Shown here: piece by piece, positions 1 through 9,288 of the stretch | Numbering within the stretch: the stretch's first letter is position 1 | Layout of the letters: each line of letters starts with the position of its first letter | Source: Promethearchaeota archaeon | Lineage (GTDB): Archaea > Asgardarchaeota > Lokiarchaeia > Sigyniarchaeales > SOKP01 | Direction of reading: 5' to 3' | DNA: 64,000 bases | Assembly (NCBI GenBank): GCA_016930515.1 | Contig: JAFGGO010000027.1 | Location: 1-64,000 of the forward strand | Position numbers and translations under genes: made by a program | Notes under the pieces: generated by a model | Databases searched by the model: none | Seen by the model: only the letters and a program-made list of their open reading frames with translations | What the model was told of the DNA's origin: nothing

Positions 1-294
1 CAACTATTTTAGTAAATCAAATGATTGCTTTTTCTACGATTTTTGTTCTATAGTCAACCTTAATCCATAGAAACCTCATTTTTTTCATATTCATTGTAAT
101 TTGGTTTTTTTGGGTTCCAAGTTTTTTAAATTGGTTATTAAACAAATAAAGAAATTAATATGAAATAATGAGATCTTGCTAAAAGGAAGAAATAAGATAT
201 TATAAAGCATTAAATGAAAAAAAAAGTGTTGATTGTTAAAAATAGTCCCATATTTCAAGAATGATTTTTATTTTTTCGCTTATTATTAAATTGT

Positions 295-1050
295 ATGGAT
301 CTTAAATATCTCAAGCTTTCTATCGAAAATAAGGTAGCTCTAGTCACTTTGCATCGCCCCGACAAGAGAAATGCTCTTTCTCCTGAAGTATTAGGCGAGA
401 TTGAAGCATTATTCACGCAATTAGGCGAAAACAAGGAAGTTAATGTGATCGTATTTACAGGTGGAGAACAATATTTTTCCGCAGGTTTCGACCTTAATTT
501 CGTGCGAACGCTAGAAAAAGTATCGAACGAGGATTTCACGGCTCTCTTTCATAGAGCTTATCGGGCAATGATGTTTTGCACTCAACCCGTCATTGCGGCA
601 GTTGGCGGTCCAGCGATCGCAGGTGGCTTTGATCTTAGCTTGATGTGCGACATTCGGTACGCGTCCGAACGGGCTAAATTTGGCCAACGGGAAATTGTCC
701 TCTCGCTCACTCCCGTCATGGACCCTTTGTGGCGGATCATTGGGTTAGGACGCGCCTTGGAGGTTGCTCTCACGGGTAGAATTTACGACGCACACGAAGC
801 CGAACATATGGGATATGTGAGCAAGGTTTTTCCCGAGGGAAAGTTGCTCGATTCAGTCATGGAAATAGCAAAAACAATGGCGTCTTATGATCGCGAAGTC
901 TTGCACGAAACGAAACAACTCGCCCAAAATGTCGTAAATCAAGACTTGGATGGAGCAATGAGGCTTCAAGAGTGGCTTTTTAGGTCATTTATAGGTTCGG
1001 AAGATAATCATAAGAGGGTGGACGCTCTATTGGAGAGTCTTAAAAAATAA
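295..1050 (+). CDS. Enoyl-CoA hydratase/isomerase (crotonase) family protein
   Basis: Cytosolic crotonase-fold enzyme that would hydrate or isomerise an acyl-CoA, most simply in beta-oxidation. At 251 aa it has the usual single-domain length. The oxyanion-hole segments are visible as FSAGFDL (residues 61-67) and AGGFDL (109-114). Of the two catalytic glutamates of classical hydratases, the second is present (E133 in GQREI) but the first is replaced by Asp (D113), and the usual IPGAGGTQRL stretch reads LTPVMDPLWRI. The substrate or reaction may therefore differ from crotonyl-CoA hydration. It begins at the first ATG. The acyl-CoA synthetase (3245-5032), BKACE (6491-7387) and hydroxyacyl-CoA dehydrogenase (54010-55197) make acyl-CoA degradation the likely pathway, but it is not in an operon with them. 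The family is certain, the exact reaction is not. Confidence 0.9.
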   Translation: MDLKYLKLSIENKVALVTLHRPDKRNALSPEVLGEIEALFTQLGENKEVNVIVFTGGEQYFSAGFDLNFVRTLEKVSNEDFTALFHRAYRAMMFCTQPVIAAVGGPAIAGGFDLSLMCDIRYASERAKFGQREIVLSLTPVMDPLWRIIGLGRALEVALTGRIYDAHEAEHMGYVSKVFPEGKLLDSVMEIAKTMASYDREVLHETKQLAQNVVNQDLDGAMRLQEWLFRSFIGSEDNHKRVDALLESLKK

Positions 1051-1150
1051 ACGAAAATATCTTAAAAACACTACCTTTTTTCTTTTCTTATTACAAGTAT
1101 TCCCCTTAATAACAAACAATAATAGTTTGGTAGTCATAAATTAATTATAT

Positions 1151-3214
1151 ATGGATTTGATATTGCGTAAAAGGGACCTCGTTAAGGCACCCAATTTGAA
1201 AAAAACTTTTACCTTGATAAACCAGCACTTGTATGGCAGACTAAAATACACCGATACCGACACGAGGACTCGTTCGAAAGAAATCGTCAACTTGTTATTG
1301 ATTAAACTGGTAGACGAAATGACGAAATCGGCTGATGATGAGTTAGATTTTTGCGTCAAGAATTCAGAAACGGATCGAGAATTGTATGAAAGGTTGCAAT
1401 CGTTTTTCACTTCAAAAGTAAAAAGGAAATATCCTGACCTTTTATCTGATAAAGATTTTCTATCTTTGAATCCCGAACTTACCAAATTAATCGTTCAAGA
1501 ATTGCAGCATATCTCACTCTTACGCTCATCAAAAGATGTGTTTGCTGACGCTTTTGAAGTCTTTGTAAGTAAACTCTTAAAAGAAGAAGGAGGTCAATTT
1601 TTCACACCTTCTAATGTTGTTCGGTTTATGGTGCGCTATTTAAATCCAAATCTCACCTCGCTAGTGTTAGATCCTGCCTGCGGGCATGGAGGTTTTTTAT
1701 TAGAAGTAAAAGACTTATTATGGGAAAAAATCAACCAAGCAGAGGTTAACGCTTTTGAATTTGGAAAAAAAATCGTTTCTAACTTATATGGCATTGATAA
1801 AGACGCCTTTTTGGTGAAAATATGCAAGCTCTATTTGGAGATTTTGAGCAGTGGAAAATCCAATATCGTATGCGAAGACTCGCTAGATCCTCTGAATTAT
1901 CGTTCTCAAGCCCGTGAACTCATCAAAAATGAGAAATTTGATGTGGTGCTCACGAATCCTCCGTTTGGTGCTAAAATACCCATAGAAGAAAAGAGAATCT
2001 TGGAATTGTACGAGCTTGGATACCAATGGAAAAGCTTTGGTAAGGATAGTTGGAAAAGATCCTCAATACTCGTGAAAAAAAAGGCACCTCAAATATTATT
2101 TATCGAGCGGTGCGTTCAATTATTAAAAAACGGAGGCAAATTAGGGATCATCTTGCCTGAGGGTATATTTGGAAATGTTTCTGATGGAAATATATGGGAA
2201 TTTTTAAAATCAAAAGGAATAGTCCTAGGTGTTGTCTCTTTAAGCCAGAATACATTTCAACCATATACCTGTAATAAAACAAGCATTTTATTCTTCCAAA
2301 AACTTGAAAAAATACCTAAAGATTACGAGATCCAGTTTGCTATCGTAAATCATGTGGGACACGATAAGGACGGAAAAGATCTTTTCAAATTAAACCGAGA
2401 CGGAAGTAAGAAGCTAGACAATGATGGTAAACAAATTATTAATGATGATTTGTTAGAACTTAACGAGAAAATGAAAAAATGTGAGAGATTTAATTATCAC
2501 AAAAAGCAGCTCGTTTTCAAGATAAATTATAGCGAAATAAAAAACAACATTTTCATCCCGTACTATTACACTGGGGTGGAAAAAAAACTTAAAATACTCC
2601 AAGAAAACAAGGATTATGTACTCAGATCAATAAAGGATTTAGTAAAAAATAAAATTATATATTCACCTAAAAATAACCACCTTCCACGAGGAGACGAAAT
2701 AGGCTCTCATGTGTATGGCCTGGGTGAAGTACCATTCATAAGGACGAGCGAAATTTCTAATTGGGAAATAAACCTTGACGCTCATAAAAAAACCTCTAAA
2801 GAAGTATACGAGCAATATAAGCATAAACAAAACATCGAATTTGGGGACCTCTTACTGGTAAAAGACGGTGGACCTAATTTAATTGGAAAAACTGCGTTCG
2901 TTACTGAACTCGATACTAACATAATCATTCAAAGCCATATTTTCCAGCTTAAATGCTTGGAAAACGACGATGCAATCGATCCTTACCTCCTCATTTACTT
3001 GCTCAATTTAGATATCGTTCAACAACAAATTCAAGCAATAACTTTCGTACAGGGAACCATAGCAACGATCGGAAACCGCGTGATGGATGTAATCTTACCT
3101 TTACCGGCACAAAAAGAGAAAAGAAAAGAAATCTCAACTCGTGTTCGGGAAATCATTGAAAAAAAGGTCGAAATCAGAAAAAAAATGAAAGTGCTCTCAT
3201 TGGATTTAGATTAA
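1151..3214 (+). CDS. N-6 adenine DNA methylase fused to a type I specificity (HsdS-like) domain
   Basis: Probable DNA adenine methyltransferase with its own target recognition domain. Residues 1-145 form a helical HsdM-like N-terminus. GQFFTPSNVVRFM (about 148-160) and LDPACGHGGF (about 173-182) are the entry and SAM-binding motif I of the N6_Mtase family, and TNPPFG (268-273) is catalytic motif IV. From about residue 475 the protein looks like a single HsdS half (IRTSEISNW, GDLLLVKDGG, a C-terminal conserved region) ending in a basic coiled coil (about 660-685), so the chain is an M-S fusion. No endonuclease or helicase (HsdR) gene lies on either side: crotonase is upstream and a convergent acyl-CoA synthetase downstream. 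It may act as a solitary epigenetic methylase or pair with a subunit elsewhere. The start is the ATG after an AT-rich spacer. Confidence 0.9.
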   Translation: MDLILRKRDLVKAPNLKKTFTLINQHLYGRLKYTDTDTRTRSKEIVNLLLIKLVDEMTKSADDELDFCVKNSETDRELYERLQSFFTSKVKRKYPDLLSDKDFLSLNPELTKLIVQELQHISLLRSSKDVFADAFEVFVSKLLKEEGGQFFTPSNVVRFMVRYLNPNLTSLVLDPACGHGGFLLEVKDLLWEKINQAEVNAFEFGKKIVSNLYGIDKDAFLVKICKLYLEILSSGKSNIVCEDSLDPLNYRSQARELIKNEKFDVVLTNPPFGAKIPIEEKRILELYELGYQWKSFGKDSWKRSSILVKKKAPQILFIERCVQLLKNGGKLGIILPEGIFGNVSDGNIWEFLKSKGIVLGVVSLSQNTFQPYTCNKTSILFFQKLEKIPKDYEIQFAIVNHVGHDKDGKDLFKLNRDGSKKLDNDGKQIINDDLLELNEKMKKCERFNYHKKQLVFKINYSEIKNNIFIPYYYTGVEKKLKILQENKDYVLRSIKDLVKNKIIYSPKNNHLPRGDEIGSHVYGLGEVPFIRTSEISNWEINLDAHKKTSKEVYEQYKHKQNIEFGDLLLVKDGGPNLIGKTAFVTELDTNIIIQSHIFQLKCLENDDAIDPYLLIYLLNLDIVQQQIQAITFVQGTIATIGNRVMDVILPLPAQKEKRKEISTRVREIIEKKVEIRKKMKVLSLDLD

Positions 3215-3244
3215 GTATTAAAATCGTGAAAAAAAGGAAAAAGA

Positions 3245-5032
3245 CTAATAAAGGGCGTCGATCTGTTCTCCGTATTTTTGAAAAACATTTCGTCGCTTTA
3301 ATTTCATGGTTTGCGTTAAGAGTCCGTTTTCAAGAGTGAAGTCTTCTGCCGTAAAGATTAACTTCTTAGGAACCTCATAATGCGCAAAATTATCTTTCAA
3401 CTGATTTTGTACGGTTTCCTTTAGAAGCTGCTGGATTTCTGGATTTTTTACAAGATCAGAAGGATTTATCTCGGATATTCCCATTTCTTTAGCCTCGATT
3501 CCAAGTATACCAAAGTCAGGAACAACTATTCCAACATTATATGGTTTTCCATCTCCAAAAATCATGATGTTTGCAACCAGTGGGTTGAGCTTTATTTCTT
3601 CCTCAATGGCTGCGGGATGGACATATTTACCATTTTCAAGTTTATATTCTTCCTTGAACCTGCCCGTAATGTGTAAGAATCCGTCTTCGTCGAACCATCC
3701 TCTATCGCCAGTTCGAACTCCTTTTCCTAAGACAGGGTCTTCTACCATGGTCTCTGCGGTTTTAGCTGGTTTGTTGTGATATCCTTGCATTACATTAGGA
3801 CCATAGCAGATAATTTCGCCGTCCAAGCTATCTTCTCCGACTAAGGACTTGTCAATAACTATCGTGACATTTTCGATTGGTCTTCCTACCGTGCCTATTT
3901 TTTGAGCCGAAGGACAATTCACGGTCATGGTTGGAGATGTTTCTGTCATGCCGTAGCAATCGTAGGTGGGAACGCCTAGATCGATGAAAAATTGAGCAAT
4001 ATCCGGGTTCATAACAGCACTACCTGTGACCGAAAACCTTAATCGACCTCCAAATAATTCCCGCAAGTTTGAAAACATGAATTCCATTGATTGTTTTTCT
4101 TCTTCGTCAATAGTTCCCCCTTCTCTCAATATTTTTGAATTTTCTATTGCTTTGAGGAATGCGCTCTCTACATCTGGACCTGCTTCTTTCATTTTATGGT
4201 GTATGCCGTTATAAATGTTATTAAAAACGCGTGGAACCGCCATGAATATTGTAGGTTTTACTTTTTGCATGTCTTCTGTTAATGTTAATGTCGTTTCCAT
4301 GAGTCCAACAGACATGCCGTGATATGTGTTTAAGTATAATTCTGAGGTTTGACCATAACTATGAGCCCAAGGAAGGATCCCAAAGGTAACATCATTTTCA
4401 TCTATGCCTGGAAAAGCCGCGTGAGAGCCTAGTAAATTAGAAGTAAAATTTCCGTGACTTAAGAGCACGCCCTTAGGATCTCCCGTTGTTCCAGATGTGT
4501 AAATGAGGCCAGCAATATCACTCCAGTGTGGTTTCAGAGAGGGTACTGGATTTTTTGCACCTAATTCTTCTAAATTCGACATGGTATTGTTTCCTTCACC
4601 ACGAATTATGAATATTTTCTCCAATGTATCAATGTCGCCCTTAAAGTCTTTTATTTTCTCATATACATCGTTATTCACCACGAACAAGAAGCGTAATCCG
4701 CTGTCCTTAATAATATAATGCCATACCTTAACTAATTCTTTCTCGTACATTGGAACCAACCTAGCATTAAGACCATAAGTTGCGTACGCAATGACGGCCC
4801 ATTCCACGCTGTTATCGATTATAAGTCCTACGGATTCTTGTTCTTTCAGACCGATATGTGCCAAGCCTCCTCGGAGATTGTTAACTCTATCGGTCACTTG
4901 CTCATAAGTGGTCCATTCGTAATCTCCGTTAGAATTTTTCGTACCAATAAACGGGCGCTTTCCAAACTTTTTGACTGCGTCTTTAAAGAGATCAACCAAA
5001 TTCGTTGGATACTTGAACCATTCTTCTTTCAT
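3245..5032 (-). CDS. Long-chain acyl-CoA synthetase (AMP-forming)
   Basis: Adenylate-forming enzyme expected to activate fatty acids to acyl-CoA through an acyl-AMP intermediate. The P-loop-like motif IYTSGTTGDPKG (around residue 177), YGMTETSP, TGDRGWFDEDGFLHITGR and the ENGKYVHPAAIEE stretch are typical of the large (about 600 aa) long-chain ACSL subgroup; 595 aa fits. No signal peptide is visible, so it is cytosolic or membrane-peripheral. It runs convergent to the methylase and is followed upstream by an unrelated plus-strand gene, so it is probably transcribed alone. Together with the crotonase, BKACE and HBDH in this window it supports fatty-acid or related acid use. Chain-length preference cannot be read from sequence. 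Confidence 0.93.
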   Translation of the reverse strand: MKEEWFKYPTNLVDLFKDAVKKFGKRPFIGTKNSNGDYEWTTYEQVTDRVNNLRGGLAHIGLKEQESVGLIIDNSVEWAVIAYATYGLNARLVPMYEKELVKVWHYIIKDSGLRFLFVVNNDVYEKIKDFKGDIDTLEKIFIIRGEGNNTMSNLEELGAKNPVPSLKPHWSDIAGLIYTSGTTGDPKGVLLSHGNFTSNLLGSHAAFPGIDENDVTFGILPWAHSYGQTSELYLNTYHGMSVGLMETTLTLTEDMQKVKPTIFMAVPRVFNNIYNGIHHKMKEAGPDVESAFLKAIENSKILREGGTIDEEEKQSMEFMFSNLRELFGGRLRFSVTGSAVMNPDIAQFFIDLGVPTYDCYGMTETSPTMTVNCPSAQKIGTVGRPIENVTIVIDKSLVGEDSLDGEIICYGPNVMQGYHNKPAKTAETMVEDPVLGKGVRTGDRGWFDEDGFLHITGRFKEEYKLENGKYVHPAAIEEEIKLNPLVANIMIFGDGKPYNVGIVVPDFGILGIEAKEMGISEINPSDLVKNPEIQQLLKETVQNQLKDNFAHYEVPKKLIFTAEDFTLENGLLTQTMKLKRRNVFQKYGEQIDALY

Positions 5033-5321
5033 ATAAGTTCATTACCTCTAATTTATAGAAAAATATGATTAAATTTTGAAAAAATTTATTTTACCATTAC
5101 AAATTTACGAATAGTTATAAATTTTAATCTAAATTTTTAAAGAAATTTATGATTGATGATTAGTGTTCGCTGAAAATATGACAGAACTGTGAAAAAAAGC
5201 AAGGAAAATTATATTATCCTCAAATAATAATTCTTTTTTATCTTAATGGCTTCTCCCAAATATCGTATGAATTAATTTTCGTTTAGAATATAATTTAATC
5301 TTTATAAATAAAGCAAAAATC

Positions 5322-6422
5322 ATGAAAAGATTTAAGAGCATCGATCTCTTGCGTGGATTGTCCATGGTGTGGATGATATATGGCCATATAATGGATTGGT
5401 GGCTCGAACCTTCCAGTTATTGGTTTTATCATTGTATTCGGGCAATGGGGGACGTCTTTGGATCGGGATCGTTTATCTTTCTTTCGGGGATTAGCACGAT
5501 GATTTCTTATCGAAGGAGAAATGAAAGAGCTCTCTCTTCGGGTGGAAGTGATTTCTCGCAAGTTAGAACCGAATATCTCTTTAGAGCATTCTTTTTCTTA
5601 CTTGTGGCCTTTGGATATAACTTTATCGTTTCAATAATGGCAATGAATTTTTTCTTGATTTGGAACTGGTTTGTACTCCAAACCGTGGCGTTCTCGCTAT
5701 TTCTAGCTTGGCCATTACTAAAAAGTTCTAAATTAGTGCGAATCATCTTAGGGGCGCTAATAATGATTGGAAATCAAATTCTTCTCGCCTTCCTACTTCC
5801 TTACGAAGGGGAGGCAAATATCCTTGGCGTTTTATTCCACATCTTTTATACAAATATCAAACTCGACCCAATTTTTTCGTTCTTCCCATTCTTTTTGATA
5901 GGTACTGTATTAGGAGATCTCGTACACGATCTATCTAAAATAGAGCATTCAGAAGAGCAAATGACCTTGGTAAGAAAACAGTTATTGTTTCCTTCGTTAA
6001 TCTTGGGAACGATATTATATTTAACTGGCATCGTCTATTTATTTCCCACTTTCATCCATCACAGGACCTTTCCGTGGTTGATTTATGACCTCGGGTTTAT
6101 TTTAATTGTTAGTTCAATGTTTATTAGCTTGGATTTCCTCGGTGCGTTAGATCGAAAGAAAAGCTATAAGTCTCTATTTTATTTCTCTTATTATTCAATT
6201 TCAGCGTATTTGGCTCATAATCTCTTATTTTTCGTATTTACCCAAAAACTTAATTGGATTTTATTAACACCTGCCGCGTTTATAACAATAATTCTTGTAG
6301 GCGTGCTTTTAAGGGCACTTTACAAGTCAAAATATAGGGAAGACGTATCGCTTAAGGTTCAAATTGGAAAAATAGCATTGTATCTCACGAAAAAGATTGA
6401 AAATAGGAAATTATCCTTATAA
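5322..6422 (+). CDS. DUF1624/HGSNAT-like multipass membrane acyltransferase
   Basis: Polytopic membrane protein of 366 aa whose start, KSIDLLRGLSMVWMIYGHI, matches the heparan-alpha-glucosaminide N-acetyltransferase-like (DUF1624) family, in which an early conserved His (here in YGH) is thought to be catalytic. About nine or ten hydrophobic segments follow (for example LFRAFFFLLVAFGYNFIV and FLIWNWFVLQTVAFSLFLAW). The family moves acyl groups onto sugars or related molecules across a membrane, so modification of surface glycans or lipids is plausible. There is no operon partner: the upstream gene is divergent and BKACE follows after 68 bp with its own TATA-like element. The family is well supported; substrate unknown. 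Confidence 0.75.
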   Translation: MKRFKSIDLLRGLSMVWMIYGHIMDWWLEPSSYWFYHCIRAMGDVFGSGSFIFLSGISTMISYRRRNERALSSGGSDFSQVRTEYLFRAFFFLLVAFGYNFIVSIMAMNFFLIWNWFVLQTVAFSLFLAWPLLKSSKLVRIILGALIMIGNQILLAFLLPYEGEANILGVLFHIFYTNIKLDPIFSFFPFFLIGTVLGDLVHDLSKIEHSEEQMTLVRKQLLFPSLILGTILYLTGIVYLFPTFIHHRTFPWLIYDLGFILIVSSMFISLDFLGALDRKKSYKSLFYFSYYSISAYLAHNLLFFVFTQKLNWILLTPAAFITIILVGVLLRALYKSKYREDVSLKVQIGKIALYLTKKIENRKLSL

Positions 6423-6454
6423 TAATATTTCTCTTTATCTTTTTCTCTAAAAAT

Positions 6455-6467
6455 TTATATATTTTAA
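6455..6467 (+). promoter_or_regulatory. TATA-like promoter element for the BKACE gene
   Basis: The stretch TTTATATATTTTA is centred about 30 nt before the ATG of the BKACE gene. In archaea a TATA box lies about 26 nt before transcription start, so the message would have a very short leader. This is positional inference only. Confidence 0.45.
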
Positions 6468-6490
6468 CACCAATACAACAATAGATCTAA

Positions 6491-7387
6491 ATGAAAGACG
6501 ATATTTCTAATAAAATGATCATAACGGCCGCCCTCACGGGAGCATCAACTACTCGAGAACAAAATCCCGCAATACCGCATACGGCAGAAGAATTTGGAGA
6601 GGAGGCTAAGAAATGCTACGAAGCTGGAGCGTCAATCGTTCACTTGCATGTGAGGAATCCGACAACTGGGCTTCCCGAGATCGATCTAGAAATAATCCGG
6701 GCGGCACTCGCAAACATTAAATCGAAAGCTCCCGATCTGATCATAAATCTCAGCACGGCCATAAATACTTTAGCAACCCAAGAGCAGAGAATCGCTCCCG
6801 TGAAGAACTTTAAACCACCGCTCGCCTCCTTAAACTCAAATTCTATGAACTTTTCTATCGGGGACTATAAAACTGGAAGGGTTATCAAGGGAGGAGATAA
6901 CATATTTGCAAACGACTTTAAACTCGTGCAAGCTTTTGCCAAGGAAATGAAAAATGTAGGAACTAAACCGGAGATCGAGATTTACGACATGGGTGGCATG
7001 TATAATATTCTATTTCTCAACAAGCAAGATGGGCTATTCAAACAACCTTTACATTTTCAATTCGTTTTTGGAGTATTAGGGGGGATTCCTTTTACAATGC
7101 AAAATTTGGCATTATTAACCGCCCTCTTACCTCCTGGCTCAACTTGGAGCGTATGTGGTGTTGCAAAGCAACAATTTCAAGCAGGCATTTGCGCTGCTGC
7201 ATTGGGTGGACATGTGCGAGTTGGTTTGGAAGATAATATTCGGCTTATTTCTGGTGAACTGGCGAAAGGAAGTTGGGAGCAGGTAGAATGGGCCGTTCGA
7301 TTGGCAAGAATAACGGGAAGGGACGTAGCAAGTCCTTCTGAAACTCGAGAACTTTTACGCTTGCGAAACAAAGATATTTCAATTTAA
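6491..7387 (+). CDS. BKACE family (3-keto-5-aminohexanoate cleavage enzyme-like) protein
   Basis: Zinc-dependent beta-keto acid cleavage enzyme (DUF849/BKACE). The family condenses a beta-keto acid with acetyl-CoA to give acetoacetate and a new CoA ester; the founding member, Kce, works in lysine fermentation. Visible hallmarks are the opening MIITAALTGA, the metal-binding HLHVR motif near residue 54 and GGHVRVGLEDN near residue 240, which supplies the glycine-rich loop and conserved Glu. At 298 aa it is full length. No other lysine fermentation genes (kamA, kdd, kal) are adjacent, so the true substrate may be another beta-keto acid, as is common in this family. It has its own TATA-like element, and a convergent membrane protein gene follows. 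Confidence 0.9.
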   Translation: MKDDISNKMIITAALTGASTTREQNPAIPHTAEEFGEEAKKCYEAGASIVHLHVRNPTTGLPEIDLEIIRAALANIKSKAPDLIINLSTAINTLATQEQRIAPVKNFKPPLASLNSNSMNFSIGDYKTGRVIKGGDNIFANDFKLVQAFAKEMKNVGTKPEIEIYDMGGMYNILFLNKQDGLFKQPLHFQFVFGVLGGIPFTMQNLALLTALLPPGSTWSVCGVAKQQFQAGICAAALGGHVRVGLEDNIRLISGELAKGSWEQVEWAVRLARITGRDVASPSETRELLRLRNKDISI

Positions 7388-7432
7388 TTTGGAATATAAC
7401 TACTCTTTTATTTGAAGGAAAAAAAGAAAATA

Positions 7433-8188
7433 TTATCTGATGAATAACTCCTTGATAAATCGTGGAAGAACAAAACCAATGTAAAACGAGATTGCCGAAA
7501 TAATGCCGCAAAGTCTTGAAATCACGACGATTATTTCCCCAAAATCAACAAAAAAGGTTTCAATGATCGCTCCAGATGTAAAAACAATAAAAGCAACCAA
7601 CAAGAACTTTCCTTTTAGGCGAATCTCCCTATTGTCAGCCTCTAATGCGATATAGGAAAATATTATTCCAGTTACGACAAAAGATAAGGACGCAAATAGA
7701 ATGAAAACATCTACAATATCGTTCCAGTCTGCGTAATAGGGGCTTTTTCTCGTCCCGATGGACGAGTAATCCGTAAGGAACGACGCCAAGAAGTAAATCT
7801 CAAACAGTATTCCCATAACAACCATTATACATACTAAACTTTTACGTAATTTATCCTTGGTTTTGAGAACAATGTCTCCAAAGGCCTGTATCCACGTGTA
7901 GAACATGAAAGGTATAAACGCGTTCGCCAAGAAGAAATAAATAGGGTCCGCTAATTGATATTTAACATCCCCGCCAATGGTCATGGTCAAGAAAGAGATG
8001 GAATCGCCCCACCAGGCTGTCGTGAGCAAGATCCAAGTAAGACCTACCAATAATAGCTGCCTGTCTTTATATTTAAAATATTTAACGATTATCAATATCC
8101 CTAAAATAAGGGAAATTAAGGTAAAACCTAAACTAACTGCTCCTTGTAAAAATTGAATTGGTGTGATTGGTGTCATTTTATTTTTCAC
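7433..8188 (-). CDS. Multipass membrane protein, paralogue 1 of a tandem trio
   Basis: Unrecognised integral membrane protein of 251 aa with about seven hydrophobic segments (for example SLILGILIIVKYF and FYIGFVLPRFIKELF). It shares the full-length pattern of the next two genes upstream on this strand: QGAxxxxFTxISxxLG near the start, TxxWWGD, YFFLANAFI, and FYIGFVLP at the C-terminus. The WWGD motif lies at the end of TM2, and a charged short tail follows the last helix. No enzymatic motif is seen. It is separated from paralogue 2 by 123 bp containing its own TATA-like run, so the three are tandem duplicates rather than one tight operon. Function unknown; a sensor or transport role cannot be told apart. 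Confidence 0.85.
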   Translation of the reverse strand: MKNKMTPITPIQFLQGAVSLGFTLISLILGILIIVKYFKYKDRQLLLVGLTWILLTTAWWGDSISFLTMTIGGDVKYQLADPIYFFLANAFIPFMFYTWIQAFGDIVLKTKDKLRKSLVCIMVVMGILFEIYFLASFLTDYSSIGTRKSPYYADWNDIVDVFILFASLSFVVTGIIFSYIALEADNREIRLKGKFLLVAFIVFTSGAIIETFFVDFGEIIVVISRLCGIISAISFYIGFVLPRFIKELFIR

Positions 8189-8234
8189 TATGAAATAGTT
8201 CGTAGCTTATTGATTAATAGACCAATGTGACTAC

Positions 8235-8247
8235 AATATATATATAG
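8235..8247 (-). promoter_or_regulatory. TATA-like element upstream of membrane paralogue 1
   Basis: An alternating run, AATATATATATAG, lies about 50 nt upstream of the minus-strand ATG at 8188. It suits an archaeal TATA box with a leader of roughly 25 nt. It is palindromic, so strand is assigned only from the neighbouring gene. Confidence 0.35.
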
Positions 8248-8311
8248 CTATTGGAATTCCTTACAGAAGCGTCAAAAAGAATCTATAATTATATAAAATT
8301 CTAATGTTATT

Positions 8312-9055
8312 TTATACAATTTTGAAAATTTTTTTTACAAATTTTGGTAAAACGAACCCAATATAGAAACAAATAGCTGAAGTAATTCCAAGTATCCGGG
8401 CAATTATTATTACTGCTAAAACATCTGTAAATAATATTTCAAGGAAGGTTGCTAATGTGAAAACGACAAATGCACCTAACAAGAACCACCCCTTCAATTT
8501 GATATGTAGTTTTTCTGATTTTATGGCCGTGTATGAGAAAACCATTCCCGTGATTACCAGAAACACGGATCCGCTCAACAAATATGTATTTACATACCAA
8601 TTCCAATCGACTATGTAATAATCTATTCTTCTTCCTAATAGTCTATAATCGTAAAAGAATATTATCAAAAATACGATCTCAAAAATTATTGCCCAAAGGA
8701 CGAGAATATTTCTTATTATCTTCTTTAATTTCTGTTTCTGGTCAACAAAAACTAATTCGCTAACAGTTTTTGGCCACATGTAAAAAATTGGTGCTATGAA
8801 TGCGTTCGCAAGGAAAAAATAGGTTTCATTTGGTAAAACATTGGTTGTGAACATGTAATATATAAATGTCAATGCGTCTCCCCACCAAGGGGAAGTTATT
8901 AACATCCATGTCATCCCTACCAAGATTAATTGTTTATCCCTGTATTTATAATATTTATATAACATTAATCCACCTAATACCCCAGATATTGCCGTAAAAA
9001 TCCAAGTTAATGCTCCTTGTAAGATAATTAGTACAGGATCTGTTGAAAATGTCAT
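8312..9055 (-). CDS. Multipass membrane protein, paralogue 2 of a tandem trio
   Basis: Unrecognised 247-aa membrane protein with about seven hydrophobic segments. It matches paralogue 1 and the broken third copy across its whole length: LQGALTWIFTAISGVLGG at the N-terminus, TSPWWGDALTF, ETYFFLANAFI and CFYIGFVLPKFVKKIF at the end. An ATATATAC element lies about 36 nt before the ATG, which suggests independent transcription with a short leader. The N-terminus is consistent among paralogues, so the ATG at 9055 is well supported. Nothing in the sequence identifies a ligand or activity. Confidence 0.85.
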   Translation of the reverse strand: MTFSTDPVLIILQGALTWIFTAISGVLGGLMLYKYYKYRDKQLILVGMTWMLITSPWWGDALTFIYYMFTTNVLPNETYFFLANAFIAPIFYMWPKTVSELVFVDQKQKLKKIIRNILVLWAIIFEIVFLIIFFYDYRLLGRRIDYYIVDWNWYVNTYLLSGSVFLVITGMVFSYTAIKSEKLHIKLKGWFLLGAFVVFTLATFLEILFTDVLAVIIIARILGITSAICFYIGFVLPKFVKKIFKIV

Positions 9056-9288
9056 ATTTTTTTCATTCTTTTTTTGAAATTTTTATTCAAATATATACAA
9101 AACTCTACAAATTTAAAACTAGCTTTTAAGATAATATATTAAGATATGATCTGTTTAAATATTAAAAGGAGCAAGATCTTTTTCTAAAAAAATATTGAAA
9201 AAAACCAATAAAATTTTATATTAAGGCGCAACGCATGAAAGGTTTTTCTTATCTACTTATTGAAAAGTAATAAAAAAAAAGAAATTAA

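Noticed and set aside
1141-1485. 114-aa minus-strand ORF in the methylase gene
   Set aside because: It is the antisense of a gene with clear N6_Mtase motifs and has no recognisable domain of its own.
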